64,000 bases of DNA, from the NCBI RefSeq assembly GCF_000142805.1, contig NC_013083.1, positions 1,054,001 to 1,118,000 of the forward strand. The letters run 5' to 3'. The notes below the pieces were generated by a model, which ran no database searches, was not told the origin of the DNA, and saw only the letters and a list, made by a program, of their open reading frames with translations. Source of the DNA: Lachancea thermotolerans CBS 6340 (taxonomy: Eukaryota; Ascomycota; Saccharomycetes; Saccharomycetales; Saccharomycetaceae). Each line of letters begins with the position of its first letter. Positions within the stretch are counted from its first letter, which is position 1. The translations under genes were made by a program, and so were the position numbers. Shown piece by piece: positions 31,500 through 39,553 of the stretch.

Positions 31500-32804
31500 T
31501 TATTGAAACTCAGAAGCGTACTGTGCAGCTTGATTCGCATAAGAGTTCAATGTTTCATTGGGGCGCGAATCGTTTGGGAGGTGCTCGGCAGAGGAATGGT
31601 GCGCTGATTTTTGCTGGTCGGGTGAGTGGTGTGTGCGCTCCGAAGGGTCCTGCGACTGCTGTTGTGAAGATTGGTGCTGCTGAGCGGCCTGGGCGGCCTG
31701 GGCAGCGGCAGTGGCGGCTGCGACCTGGTCATCAAAGGTGGCGTTGGGATCTATCTGGTTGTCGCCAATTTGGTGGAAGTCTAGGATTTCGGAGTACATC
31801 ATGACCCTCCAGGTGTCGACGGGCAGGTCCGCGTCGTTGAAGTGCCAGTCGAACTTGGCATCGGCGACCGGCTCGTCGGTGGGGTCGTGGTATGGGGCCA
31901 GGTATGGGTGAGACAGGGCGTCGGCGGCGGTGATTCTCTTGTTGGGGTCGAAAACAAGCATTTTCTCCAGCAAGTCGACGGCGTCGGGCTCGACGTTCTT
32001 GAAGCGCTCGGAGAAGGGCACGGGGTCTCTGTGGGGCAGGGAGGTGACGAACTTGAGGGTGTTCACAGAGCAGATGGTGTTGATGACGTCCTCCGGGGGC
32101 GAGCCCAAAAGGTCGGTGATGATGGAGAACTGGTGGACGTGGTCCTTGCCGGGGAAGAGCGGCTTGCCCTCGATCATCTCGGCGAAGATGCAGCCCGCGG
32201 ACCAGATGTCGACCTCGACGTTGTACTTTTGCCAGGTGAGCATGATCTCGGGCGCGCGGTAGTACCTGGTGGACACGTAGCCGGTCATCTGCGGGTCCTG
32301 GATACGGGCGAGGCCGAAGTCGCAGATTTTCAGGTCACAGTTCTCGTTGATGAGGATGTTGCTGGGCTTGAGGTCGCGGTGGATGACGCCCGCGGAGTGC
32401 ACGTACTTCAGGCCTCTGAGGATCTGGTACAGGAAGTACTGCACGAACTGCTTTTCCAGGGGCCGCGTCTGCAGGAGGCGGTGGAGGTCCGTGCCCTGGA
32501 GCTCGGTGACGAAGTAGATGTCCTCGAGCGGCGAGAGGAAGATGTCCTCGAGACAGATGAGGTTTTCGTGGCGCAGGTGCTTGAGCAGCTTGAGCTCGCG
32601 GTATGTGCGCTTGGCGAGCACCGCGGTGGAGAACGGCTTCATGATTTTCTTGATGGCGACGGACTGGCCCGTGTAGGTGTCGGTGGCGGAGCAGACGAGG
32701 CCGAAGGCGCCCATGCCGACCGGGTTGAGGTCGGTGTAGCGGTTTGTGATTTCGAACACGGTGCCGAAGATTTGCGTTCTGATGAACTCTTCCTGGGCTG
32801 CCAT
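31500..32804 (-). CDS. HOG1: Stress-activated MAP kinase Hog1 (p38 family)
   Basis: 434 residues from the ATG at 32804, against 435 in S. cerevisiae. It is nearly identical through the kinase domain: ATP Lys52 (VAIKKIMK), catalytic HRD with Asp144, DFG at 162-164 and the TGY activation motif with Thr174 and Tyr176. The common-docking and Pbs2-binding region ([19 protein letters not shown]) is kept; the Ala/Gln/Ser-rich tail varies. Hog1 is activated by Pbs2 on hyperosmotic stress. The frame stays open 78 codons upstream with no ATG, so no N-terminal extension is likely. Codon use is strongly G/C-ending, unlike genes outside this island. It is divergent from CCW12 over 1.7 kb. Confidence 0.98.
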   Translation of the reverse strand: MAAQEEFIRTQIFGTVFEITNRYTDLNPVGMGAFGLVCSATDTYTGQSVAIKKIMKPFSTAVLAKRTYRELKLLKHLRHENLICLEDIFLSPLEDIYFVTELQGTDLHRLLQTRPLEKQFVQYFLYQILRGLKYVHSAGVIHRDLKPSNILINENCDLKICDFGLARIQDPQMTGYVSTRYYRAPEIMLTWQKYNVEVDIWSAGCIFAEMIEGKPLFPGKDHVHQFSIITDLLGSPPEDVINTICSVNTLKFVTSLPHRDPVPFSERFKNVEPDAVDLLEKMLVFDPNKRITAADALSHPYLAPYHDPTDEPVADAKFDWHFNDADLPVDTWRVMMYSEILDFHQIGDNQIDPNATFDDQVAAATAAAQAAQAAQQHQSSQQQSQDPSERTHHSPDQQKSAHHSSAEHLPNDSRPNETLNSYANQAAQYASEFQ

Positions 32805-33035
32805 TGTGAGCGGAGGGGGCGGAGGGGAAGTGGCGGACAGTGCGAAGGGGCGCTGGTGCTGGGACGTGGATGGGAGAGGGCGAGTCGCGGAACCTATGGC
32901 GCTGTGGGATTTTGACGCAAAAGCAGCGGAGCGACAGGTGGCGAGTCGGGTGGGACGATGAGAGACACAGGAAGAGGAGAGGAGGCGGGACCTTGGGCTT
33001 GGAGCAAGACAGGAAAAAAAGCTGCTCTGGGCGGT

Positions 33036-33088
33036 CACGTGGCGGGTGCGTAAGTGTCACGTGGTGAAGTACTGCGGGAGGTCACGTG
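33036..33088. promoter_or_regulatory. Triple GTCACGTG cluster upstream of HOG1
   Basis: Three CACGTG cores at 33036-33041, 33058-33063 and 33083-33088, each preceded by GT, spaced 22 and 25 bases apart, about 230-285 bases upstream of the HOG1 start. They match Cbf1 (RTCACRTG) and related bHLH sites. Four more cores follow at 33379, 33464, 33576 and 33696. Binding is inference. Confidence 0.65.
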
Positions 33089-33460
33089 AGGGACGGTTTT
33101 TCCTGCACCCCGCACGTGCGAGCGTTGGGGCTGGAACGGTTTAATGTTGGTGGTGGAAGAGGATACATTGGGTGGAGAGAGGAATAGAGGGGGGAGAAGA
33201 GGCGAGAAGAGGCGAGACGAGACAAGACGAGACGAGCAAAGGAGCGGAGCCGTGGCGGAGTACGTGCCACGCGCCGTCTGCCACTGCCGCCTTCATCTAG
33301 AGCTCGTTCCCTGGTGCACTCACTACCAGCCGCCCGCTACATCGCTGCTAGCCGCCTACCGCCACAGCTGCCGCGGAGCACGTGATGCGTCGCGCACCCT
33401 CACTACCTACGTACAAATCTCTCACTAACCACGTCCCACGCCCTCACTACCTACGCCTCA

Positions 33461-33600
33461 CCTCACGTGCGCGGATCTCCGTACCCGCTGCTCGCGCCTT
33501 CACATGCGCGTATCTCCACGCTCGGTGCTCTCGTCTCCCGTGCATGGACTGTCGAGTATGCACTCACGGCGGTCTCACGTGCGCGCACTGCCGTGCTTAC
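33461..33600. repeat. Degenerate tandem repeat of about 37 bases
   Basis: Three to four diverged units, each centred on TCACGTGCGCG or a variant, with corresponding bases near 33467, 33504, 33540 and 33579. The first two units agree at roughly three quarters of positions by eye. The repeat spreads CACGTG-like cores at regular spacing. Confidence 0.45.
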
Positions 33601-34171
33601 ACCCGCCGTGCCTACATCTGCCATCGCGCACACGCATGCACGCAGTGCAAAGCCCACACACCGCGCGCTTAGCGCCGCTCCCGGCAACGGCTTTCCACGT
33701 GACACCACGCAGGACCCCTCTGCCCAGCCGCCGTTGCCCCGCATCACGCCCGCATCCTGCCCGCACCACGCCCGCGTCACGTCCGCCCAGCGCGCTTCCC
33801 TCCACCTTCCGTATTTGGAAGCAGCCCCGAGGCCTTCGCGGCCGGAGCGGGCCTGGGCCCGCCCGGCGCGCCCGCATCGCGACCGCGTCCGCGCGTCCGC
33901 GCTTCTATTTTTAGACCGCAGCCTGACCACTGCGCGAGCAATATACCACGTAAGACGCGTTTGCGCAGCCGCGCCCTTTGTGCAAACGTAAACATAAACA
34001 AAAAAACGTGCCGCGCTTAGGCCCTACCGCGTAGGTCCGAAGGAATCGCCGCGCTGTGTTCTGCGCAGGCCCCTTGACGTGGGCCACTGCTGCTTTGTTT
34101 AGATTTCGCCGCCGCGCTGCGCGCGGCGCTCTGACTGCAGCGCGGGTCCCTCGATTCCTACGGCGCTGTGT

Positions 34172-34199
34172 GTGCTTGCTCGCGCGAGCGAGCAAGCAC
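34172..34199. repeat. Perfect 12-bp inverted repeat with 4-base loop
   Basis: The arm GTGCTTGCTCGC and its exact reverse complement GCGAGCAAGCAC are separated by GCGA. It lies about 330 bases upstream of CCW12. It could form a cruciform or act as a dyad-binding site. Confidence 0.85.
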
Positions 34200-34411
34200 G
34201 GGCGCTGGTGTGAGGCCGTGGCAGAAAAAAACACACAAGCACGGCGCTGCGCGGATTTCTATGGCGGTTTCTTTTTCGGCGCGTTAAACCGTGATTTTTT
34301 TTCCTCTTTCCTCTTTTCGGGTTGCTCTCGGAGGCAAGTCGAAGGCGGTAGAGATTGCACTGCAGGCGCGAGCGATAGGGAGGAAGAGAGACGAGGGCAA
34401 AAAAAAAATTG

Positions 34412-34419
34412 TATATAAG
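34412..34419 (+). promoter_or_regulatory. TATA box of CCW12
   Basis: TATATAAG, 112 bases before the CCW12 start and just after an A-rich run. This is the usual arrangement for a very highly expressed yeast gene. Confidence 0.7.
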
Positions 34420-34530
34420 CAGGGGCTCAGAGGTTCGAAGAGATTCCAACAGCTATATTCTTATTTTCTCTTCTTCCCTTCTGCATAGATCAAGTATCTT
34501 CAGTCACTCGCTTAACTCAATACCTTAGAA

Positions 34531-34896
34531 ATGCAATTCTCTACCGCCGCTGCCGTTGCCACCGTCACTGCCGTTGTCGCTGCCACCAACACCACCACCG
34601 TGCACTCCGACTCCACCACTTTGGTGACCATCACCTCTTGTGAGGAGCACGCCTGCTCTGAGTCCGTCTCCCCAGCTTTGGTCTCCACTGCTACCGTGAC
34701 CGTCAACGACGTCGTCACCAAGTACACCACCTGGTGCCCATTGCCAACCACCGCTGCTCCATCTTCCAGCAACGGTACCAAGACTGAGGCCCCAGCCTCC
34801 TCTACCGCTTCCGTCACCTCTTACACTGGTGCTGCCGCCAAGGCTTTGCCAGCTGCTGGTGCTTTGGTTGCCGGTGCTGCCGCTTTGTTGTTGTAA
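34531..34896 (+). CDS. CCW12: GPI-anchored mannoprotein Ccw12
   Basis: 121 residues, near the 133 of S. cerevisiae Ccw12. It has a secretion signal (MQFSTAAAVATVTAVVA), the conserved core TLVTITSCEEHACSESVS and ALVSTATVTVNDVV, then YTTWCPL, with cysteines at 37, 42 and 69, N-glycosylation sequons at Asn20 and Asn81, a short Thr/Ser/Pro stalk and the GPI signal TGAAAKALPAAGALVAGAAALLL. Ccw12 is a major wall protein covalently linked to glucan and needed for wall strength and mating. Codons are the preferred set of highly expressed yeast genes (GCC/GCT, ACC, GTC). It probably represents the single ancestor of the CCW12 and YDR134C (CCW22) pair. Confidence 0.96.
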   Translation: MQFSTAAAVATVTAVVAATNTTTVHSDSTTLVTITSCEEHACSESVSPALVSTATVTVNDVVTKYTTWCPLPTTAAPSSSNGTKTEAPASSTASVTSYTGAAAKALPAAGALVAGAAALLL

Positions 34897-34977
34897 GTGC
34901 ACCTCTTCTGAGTGTGTGCTTCGCTAGCAAACAGCATTACGATGACAACATAATAAATTATCAGCATGGTTTTTCCA

Positions 34978-35010
34978 GGCGGAGGGCCGCCCCAGTGGCG
35001 CCGCTCCGCC
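34978..35010. repeat. GC-rich hairpin downstream of CCW12
   Basis: Outer arms GGCGGAG and CTCCGCC (7 bp) enclose an inner CGCC/GGCG pair. It starts about 80 bases after the CCW12 stop and is likely within its 3' UTR. The role is unknown. Confidence 0.5.
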
Positions 35011-35137
35011 AGTTGTCCACATAAGTAATTTCCGATTGCTGTATATTGGGTGTTTATAGTTCGTTAATCAATTGATTTGATAAAAAAAAGTGTGCTAGCT
35101 AGCTAGTTAGTTTGTGTCTCCCCGTACCCGCCACCGC

Positions 35138-36442
35138 ATGTCTCTCTCGCTCTCCCCTGGCCCCGAGGCCGTGCTGCCCTCCGACAGCATGTTCGCCATC
35201 CAGGTCGGCCCAGAGCTCTTCCGCGTCAGCGGCTTCTCGCTCAACTCCGACGCCCCCAGCTACTTCACCGCCCACTTCTCCCGCAACCCGTCCGCCACGC
35301 TCGTCCTCGACCGCTCCCCGCGCGTCTTCCACCTCATCCTCCAGCACCTCCAGGGCTACGCGGTCAGCGTCGACGACGAGATCCAGTTCACGACCCTGTT
35401 CTGCGACGCCGTCTACTTCCGCCTGCCGCGCCTGCTGACCCTGCTGAGCACCTCCGACTACCACTACACCTGCGTGGGCGGCGTCCACTTCAAGCTGCCC
35501 AAGCACCTGGTCTCCGAGCCCGGCAACTCGCCCAACTTCTTCGACGTCACCAGCGGCAGCGTCTTCCTCGACGTCGAGCGCGTCTTCCGCTCCAACAACC
35601 TCTCCCGGCCCCCGCCGCTGTCGCCGCCCTTCCTCAGCCGCTCTCCCGAGTACTTCGCCAAGCTCATCGCGCTGCTGCAAGGCGCCGCGCTCGACCTCGA
35701 GCCCTGCACTCGCCGCTCGCTCATCTTGGAGTGCCGCTACTACCGCTTCTTGCGCCTCGAGCAGCAGCTCGTCCCCTGCCGGCTCTCCTGGAACCCGTTT
35801 TCCCGCGCCCCGGAGATCCTGCTCGATCTCGGCGACGTCAAACCCAACGGTATCTCTCTGCCTGACCCCCCAGCAGCCGAAGCCGTCAGCCCAGGGGAGC
35901 CGACTGCAAAAAGGCCGCGCCGCACCGCGCTCACAACGGTGCAATACAGAAGGCCTTTTATCGACGCCGAGTCGCCCCCACGAGACTTGACGCTCCAGGT
36001 CGGCTTCCCGCACGAAGCTGCGATTTTCCGTGCCGACAACGCTAATGGTTTCTACGTTGCGCTGTACGCCCGGCTGCTCGACAAATTCTGTTTCGTGTTC
36101 CACAAGTTTCTGTCGCAGCATGGCATAGATTTACAAAGCTTCATCCGCCGCACCTCGGATAGTTGTGCCCTCGTGCTCCCAGCTATACTCTCGAGCTGCC
36201 ATGTCGAGGTCAACAAACGGACCTACGAGGACCTCGCCTCACTTCTAGATACGCCTCGTGCTGCAGAGCAGGACCCTGAACACAGCACTTATTTTCCGTC
36301 CTTAGGACGAGGACGATCAATCCACCTGACAAGATCTATATGGCAGCCTGCCCTACAAGGCAGTACCCTGGTCATGGTGGCCTCCAAGATCGAAGCTGTC
36401 TCTAGCATCAAGTACTTCAACGTAGAGCTCGAGTTTCTGTAG
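35138..36442 (+). CDS. BTB/POZ (T1-like) domain protein, YDR132C/YLR108C type
   Basis: 434 residues from the ATG at 35138; an ATG at 35189 (MFAIQVGPELFRVSG) is an alternative just before the domain. Residues 18-115 look like a T1-type BTB fold (FAIQVGPELFRVSGFSL, SYFTAHFSRNP, LVLDRSPRVFHLILQHLQGY), followed by a second similar block around SPNFFDVTSGSVFLDVERVFRS. The family matches the S. cerevisiae paralogs YDR132C and YLR108C, whose molecular role is not established. The first 700 bases use almost only G/C-ending codons, and this fades toward the 3' end. It lies 241 bases after CCW12 in the same direction; AHP1, which sits here in S. cerevisiae, is absent. Confidence 0.88.
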   Translation: MSLSLSPGPEAVLPSDSMFAIQVGPELFRVSGFSLNSDAPSYFTAHFSRNPSATLVLDRSPRVFHLILQHLQGYAVSVDDEIQFTTLFCDAVYFRLPRLLTLLSTSDYHYTCVGGVHFKLPKHLVSEPGNSPNFFDVTSGSVFLDVERVFRSNNLSRPPPLSPPFLSRSPEYFAKLIALLQGAALDLEPCTRRSLILECRYYRFLRLEQQLVPCRLSWNPFSRAPEILLDLGDVKPNGISLPDPPAAEAVSPGEPTAKRPRRTALTTVQYRRPFIDAESPPRDLTLQVGFPHEAAIFRADNANGFYVALYARLLDKFCFVFHKFLSQHGIDLQSFIRRTSDSCALVLPAILSSCHVEVNKRTYEDLASLLDTPRAAEQDPEHSTYFPSLGRGRSIHLTRSIWQPALQGSTLVMVASKIEAVSSIKYFNVELEFL

Positions 36443-36502
36443 CTCGAACCCAGCTTAGTCGCATATCTCTAATTATAATACGTAAATTGAGGACCCGGAA
36501 AA

Positions 36503-36511
36503 GCCTCGAAC
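36503..36511 (-). promoter_or_regulatory. Putative extragenic B block of SNR6
   Basis: GTTCGAGGC on the minus strand, about 230 bases downstream of the U6 start, the distance known for the S. cerevisiae SNR6 B block that binds TFIIIC. A second candidate, GGTTCGAGCT at 36441-36450, is about 290 bases downstream and overlaps the BTB gene stop. Both match the GGTTCGANTCC consensus only in part. Confidence 0.55.
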
Positions 36512-36623
36512 GCAAGAACAAATATCCCACCCAAGCCATATATTCACGTCGAAAGCCTGCAAATGACCTGCCCTCGCGGCCTGAGAGCTGATGCTTTCAG
36601 TGGCGATGCTCGAGTTGATTGGC

Positions 36624-36740
36624 AAAAAAAACTTGTAAATCTCTTTGTAAAACGGTTCATCCTTATGCAGGGGAACTGCTGATCATCTCTGTATTGTTTC
36701 AAATTGACCAAATGTCCATGTCCGCCAAAGCAGACAGGAC
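36624..36740 (-). ncRNA. SNR6: U6 spliceosomal snRNA
   Basis: The core GACATTTGGTCAATTTG, then ACAATACAGAGATGATCAGC and GTTCCCCTGCATAAGGATG, then ACCGTTTTACAAAGAGATTT, agrees with yeast U6, including the invariant ACAGAGA box and AGC triad. The 5' stem-loop differs in sequence from S. cerevisiae but folds well: GTCC pairs with GGAC, and TGTCTGC with GCGGACA around a TTTG loop. The 3' end is an 8-T Pol III terminator (36624-36631 on the + strand), so the RNA is about 110-115 nt. A TATA-like element (TATATTGT, near 36764-36771) sits about 25-30 bases upstream of the start. U6 forms the catalytic core of the spliceosome with U2. The location beside the BTB gene and REX3 matches S. cerevisiae. 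Confidence 0.96.
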
Positions 36741-36895
36741 AAGTACATTTGGGAAAAAAATACAATATAACATATCAAATAGATCACCTGATTTTCGAAG
36801 AGCGATTTGTAAGGTTATTTCTCGGCGCTTTGGCCCTTCAACCATAAGCTGAACTTCTCGAATCGTTCCGACTACCGAGCTGAGACCTGGGTTTC

Positions 36896-38470
36896 ATGCT
36901 AGATGATCTGCCACTTGAGATTATAGAATGTGTTGCTCGATACCTTCCGCAAGGCGACCGGATTCGTCTCACATACGTCAGTTCGAGACTCCGCTCAAAG
37001 GTGCTGCCGATAATTTATCGCAACATCTATCTCAATGAAACGCCTTGCGCCCCCAGCGACGCCGATCCACTTCTCGGTAACAATTGGTCGTGCCTTAGCA
37101 TTCCGCGGCCGCATTTCCAGTATGCAGACAGCAAGCTGAAAGCTCTTACGCGTTCCCTCGAACGATCGTCCCTCCTGTCATCGTACGTAGAAGTGGTATA
37201 CTGCACCTGGCATTTGGACCTGGGCATCTTAAGAGGGTTTCTTGCGGTGCTTGTGCGCAAGGCCCACAACTTGAGGGAGTTCCGCAACTTTCTCCACCTG
37301 GAGCTAGCAACAGACCTCAAGGCCGTTGGATCGAGACTCCGGTCACTTGATTTGCCGCCGCCAGGTATTCTTCCGCAAAAACTAGTCAGCAAATCATACC
37401 TTTCGCTTCTCGGTGACCTGGTACGCCACTCACAGTTGGACAGCCTAACTTCTCTTAATATCTACCTGGACCCTGGCATCTTTTGCTCCAACTATGCCCC
37501 CGGGATGCGAAAACTACGCCTCCGTAAATTAGGTCTCAGCCTGAGGGGCGACAAATACAATTGCTCTTGTTTCAAGGCCCCGAGGTTGGCCTACTCAAAT
37601 ATATTCGATCCCAACTATCTTGAAAAGCTAACTATTCTGTCATGGCACGAAAAACAGGATATTGACATTTACGAACAATACCATCTCTTCGAGCTTTTGG
37701 ACTTCAAGAATCTGAAAGAACTAACCTTGATGTCTTTTTTTGCGAACGACAGCTTCCTCCAGGAATGCATACGAAGCTTTGGTCAGCTGCGCAGGCTCAA
37801 GCTTGATTACATGTTTGGACATTCCTTGGGCTCTAACATAATAGAGCTACTGGCGCAGAGCCCCTCTCAAAAGACGTTACATTACCTAGACCTCAAGTTT
37901 TGGGAGCTTGACCCTTATTTGGTCACCATCGAACAAGGGCGAAGATCTCGTTTTGAGATTAATGAAATCTGCAAATGCGAATCCTGCAAGGACGTCTTCA
38001 GAAACATCATTCGCAAAAAGCTGTTTCCTTCACAGTCAGCTCTGAATATTCAAAGTATAGAGGATGTTACCAAACGAGACATTATAACAAAAATTATCAG
38101 TGTCGATCCAATAGTCCCTTACGCTCGGTTTGTTGATACTAGACCTGGCATGTTGTTCGTTGAGGACCCGGTCCTTGGCAACGCCCGTACAATTAACAAG
38201 GCTCTCGGCGTTGCCGAATCAAGCGAGTCCGCTTTCACCCGTTCTGACATCGTCAGAGTGTATCACGCGCACGTTCATTCGATGAAACGCACTTTTGACT
38301 ACTTTCTCCAAAAGTTCCCTAGTCTCAAATTTCTGAGTGTTAATGACGTCCCCACAATGGTATGCGAAGGCCCAGGCGGGCAGCACTACAACATGCCTGT
38401 TTTCAACAGCGCAGGATATCTAAGTAACCAAATTTATGAAGTTGTAGATGAAGAAAGCTTATTTGCGTAA
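36896..38470 (+). CDS. F-box protein, YDR131C type
   Basis: 524 residues (about 556 in S. cerevisiae YDR131C). An F-box is at the very N-terminus: LDDLPLEIIECVARYLPQGDRIRLTYVSSRLR (about 2-35), continuing into VLPIIYRNIYL. The rest has Leu-rich repeats of irregular spacing (LRSLDLPPPG, LTSLNIYLDPG, LKELTLMSFF, LRRLKLDYMFG, LHYLDLKFWELD), suiting a substrate-binding surface. A CxCESC cluster (CKCESCKDVF) lies in the C-terminal third. Such proteins bind Skp1 in SCF ubiquitin ligases; the substrate is unknown. The gene starts 156 bases from the U6 start, so the two promoters are back to back. Confidence 0.85.
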   Translation: MLDDLPLEIIECVARYLPQGDRIRLTYVSSRLRSKVLPIIYRNIYLNETPCAPSDADPLLGNNWSCLSIPRPHFQYADSKLKALTRSLERSSLLSSYVEVVYCTWHLDLGILRGFLAVLVRKAHNLREFRNFLHLELATDLKAVGSRLRSLDLPPPGILPQKLVSKSYLSLLGDLVRHSQLDSLTSLNIYLDPGIFCSNYAPGMRKLRLRKLGLSLRGDKYNCSCFKAPRLAYSNIFDPNYLEKLTILSWHEKQDIDIYEQYHLFELLDFKNLKELTLMSFFANDSFLQECIRSFGQLRRLKLDYMFGHSLGSNIIELLAQSPSQKTLHYLDLKFWELDPYLVTIEQGRRSRFEINEICKCESCKDVFRNIIRKKLFPSQSALNIQSIEDVTKRDIITKIISVDPIVPYARFVDTRPGMLFVEDPVLGNARTINKALGVAESSESAFTRSDIVRVYHAHVHSMKRTFDYFLQKFPSLKFLSVNDVPTMVCEGPGGQHYNMPVFNSAGYLSNQIYEVVDEESLFA

Positions 38471-38730
38471 TGAATGTGTCATTTGAAAACCTATTCATTA
38501 AATCTAAAACATGAAACGTAGTAAAGGAAATTCCCAAACAGCTTGAGATCCTTCACAGACCATGCGAAATACGCAGCGAACACCAGTGGCAGTATTCTGG
38601 CTGGGCACGCCTAAGAGTCCCCAAAGGTTCAGGTTTCAAATTAATCATGTGATCATCATGTTTTTTATTAAAGTGTTACAGATCAAGCATCAACACAGTC
38701 CCTTACAGCAACACGGCGGCTCCTATAACC

Positions 38731-39525
38731 ATGGCCCATCAAGGGTCCTCACAGTTTCCAAACCACAGCCATGATGACCAGGCAGCACACCTGCAAGGAT
38801 CTCCCTCCAAGAACATAATGAAAAGGCTAAGCACATCACCGGTCAGGAAGATGCCTGTCATTAGTCGGAGCTCTGCAAGACTATCGCCTGTACGACCGAG
38901 CCACAGCAGGGAGTTACCTATGTATCTCCAAACTACACCGAAGAGGCTCAAATCACCGCCATCGCTCCAGAGCTACCGACCAGTGAGCGGAACCGTCAGC
39001 GTGGATCGTGCCCAATTCAAAAACAACCTTGCGGATAAATCCGTTCAGCTCTCATTCCCAACGTCTCCCATCCGATCAACCTACAGTAATAGTACAACAA
39101 CAGGAGGCGATGGTTCATTAAGCAGGATACGGGCGAGGTTTGGTTCAGGGCTGCGATCGCCTCAAAAGCCAACTAATAAGGATTACGCTCTTCCAGGGCC
39201 ACCGAAGAATCTTCTCCCCCAACTTGAAGAAGAGAGCGAGGACCCGGAGAGAAACTCCTCAGCCAAGCTCAACGAAAACGCTCTTGAAAGCGATAATGAG
39301 GTATCAAAGTCCATAATGAAGCGACACGGGAGCCAAAACGGCTCTCAGGTCACAAAACCAAAGCTTCAGGCGAGGAAAAGTGTCAAGTTCGAACTCTCAA
39401 GCAGAGAAGGCAACGATCAAATTATGAAAAAACTGTCTCAAATGACGCAAATGCTAGCAAAGGTTATGGAGCGACAAGACCAGCTTGAGGCAAAGTTAGA
39501 TGCTATGCAGCATGCAAGGATATAG
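38731..39525 (+). CDS. FIN1: Spindle-associated filament protein Fin1
   Basis: 264 residues (291 in S. cerevisiae). It is basic and disordered over most of its length with many Ser/Thr-Pro sites that suit Cdk1 (STSPVRK, LSPVRPS, TTPKRLKSPP, FPTSPIR, LRSPQKP). It ends in a short coiled coil, MTQMLAKVMERQDQLEAKLDAMQ. Fin1 assembles filaments on spindle microtubules and poles in anaphase and brings PP1 to kinetochores; Clb-Cdk phosphorylation holds it off earlier in the cycle. A motif SVKF before the coil resembles the PP1-binding RVxF class. Sequence conservation is low, so position after the F-box gene (YDR131C-YDR130C) carries much of the call. The 3' end converges on REX3 with 28 bases between. 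Confidence 0.82.
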   Translation: MAHQGSSQFPNHSHDDQAAHLQGSPSKNIMKRLSTSPVRKMPVISRSSARLSPVRPSHSRELPMYLQTTPKRLKSPPSLQSYRPVSGTVSVDRAQFKNNLADKSVQLSFPTSPIRSTYSNSTTTGGDGSLSRIRARFGSGLRSPQKPTNKDYALPGPPKNLLPQLEEESEDPERNSSAKLNENALESDNEVSKSIMKRHGSQNGSQVTKPKLQARKSVKFELSSREGNDQIMKKLSQMTQMLAKVMERQDQLEAKLDAMQHARI

Positions 39526-39553
39526 GGTTGCTAAATATTCCACGTTTCAGAAG

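Larger units (their letters stand above)
32805..34530. other. Large GC-rich divergent promoter region of HOG1 and CCW12
   Basis: 1726 bases, the longest intergenic stretch in the window and rich in G and C. Seen here: seven CACGTG E-boxes between 33036 and 33701; a purine-rich GAGACGA-like stretch at about 33190-33240; a 15-base direct repeat (33397-33411 and 33441-33455); a degenerate repeat of about 37 bases at 33461-33600; an MCB-like ACGCGT at 33955-33960; a 28-base inverted repeat at 34172-34199; and a TATA element at 34412. Several open frames occur on both strands, but they reflect the lack of AT-rich stops and resemble no protein. I see no RNA gene. Confidence 0.7.

Noticed and set aside
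31842-32915. 357-codon open frame antisense to HOG1
   Set aside because: It is a by-product of the G/C-ending codons of HOG1, which remove stops from the opposite strand. Its Asp/Glu/Val/Gly-rich text matches no protein family, and HOG1 itself is certain.
33036-33088. Possible centromere (CDEI-like GTCACGTG copies)
   Set aside because: The sites match CDEI, but no very AT-rich CDEII of about 80 or more bases and no CDEIII (TGTTT...TTCCGAA core) follow; the surroundings are GC-rich.
33144-34449. Several open frames on both strands in the HOG1-CCW12 gap
   Set aside because: GC-rich DNA has few stops. The translations are Arg/Ala/Pro/His-rich, overlap each other in several frames, and show no domain or signal.
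35099-36121. 340-codon open frame antisense to the BTB gene
   Set aside because: Same cause: very high GC third positions in the real gene. The sequence is a low-complexity Glu/Val/Gly/Ala string.
36544-36765. 73-codon minus-strand frame
   Set aside because: It coincides with the U6 snRNA gene, and the apparent protein is the RNA gene read as codons.
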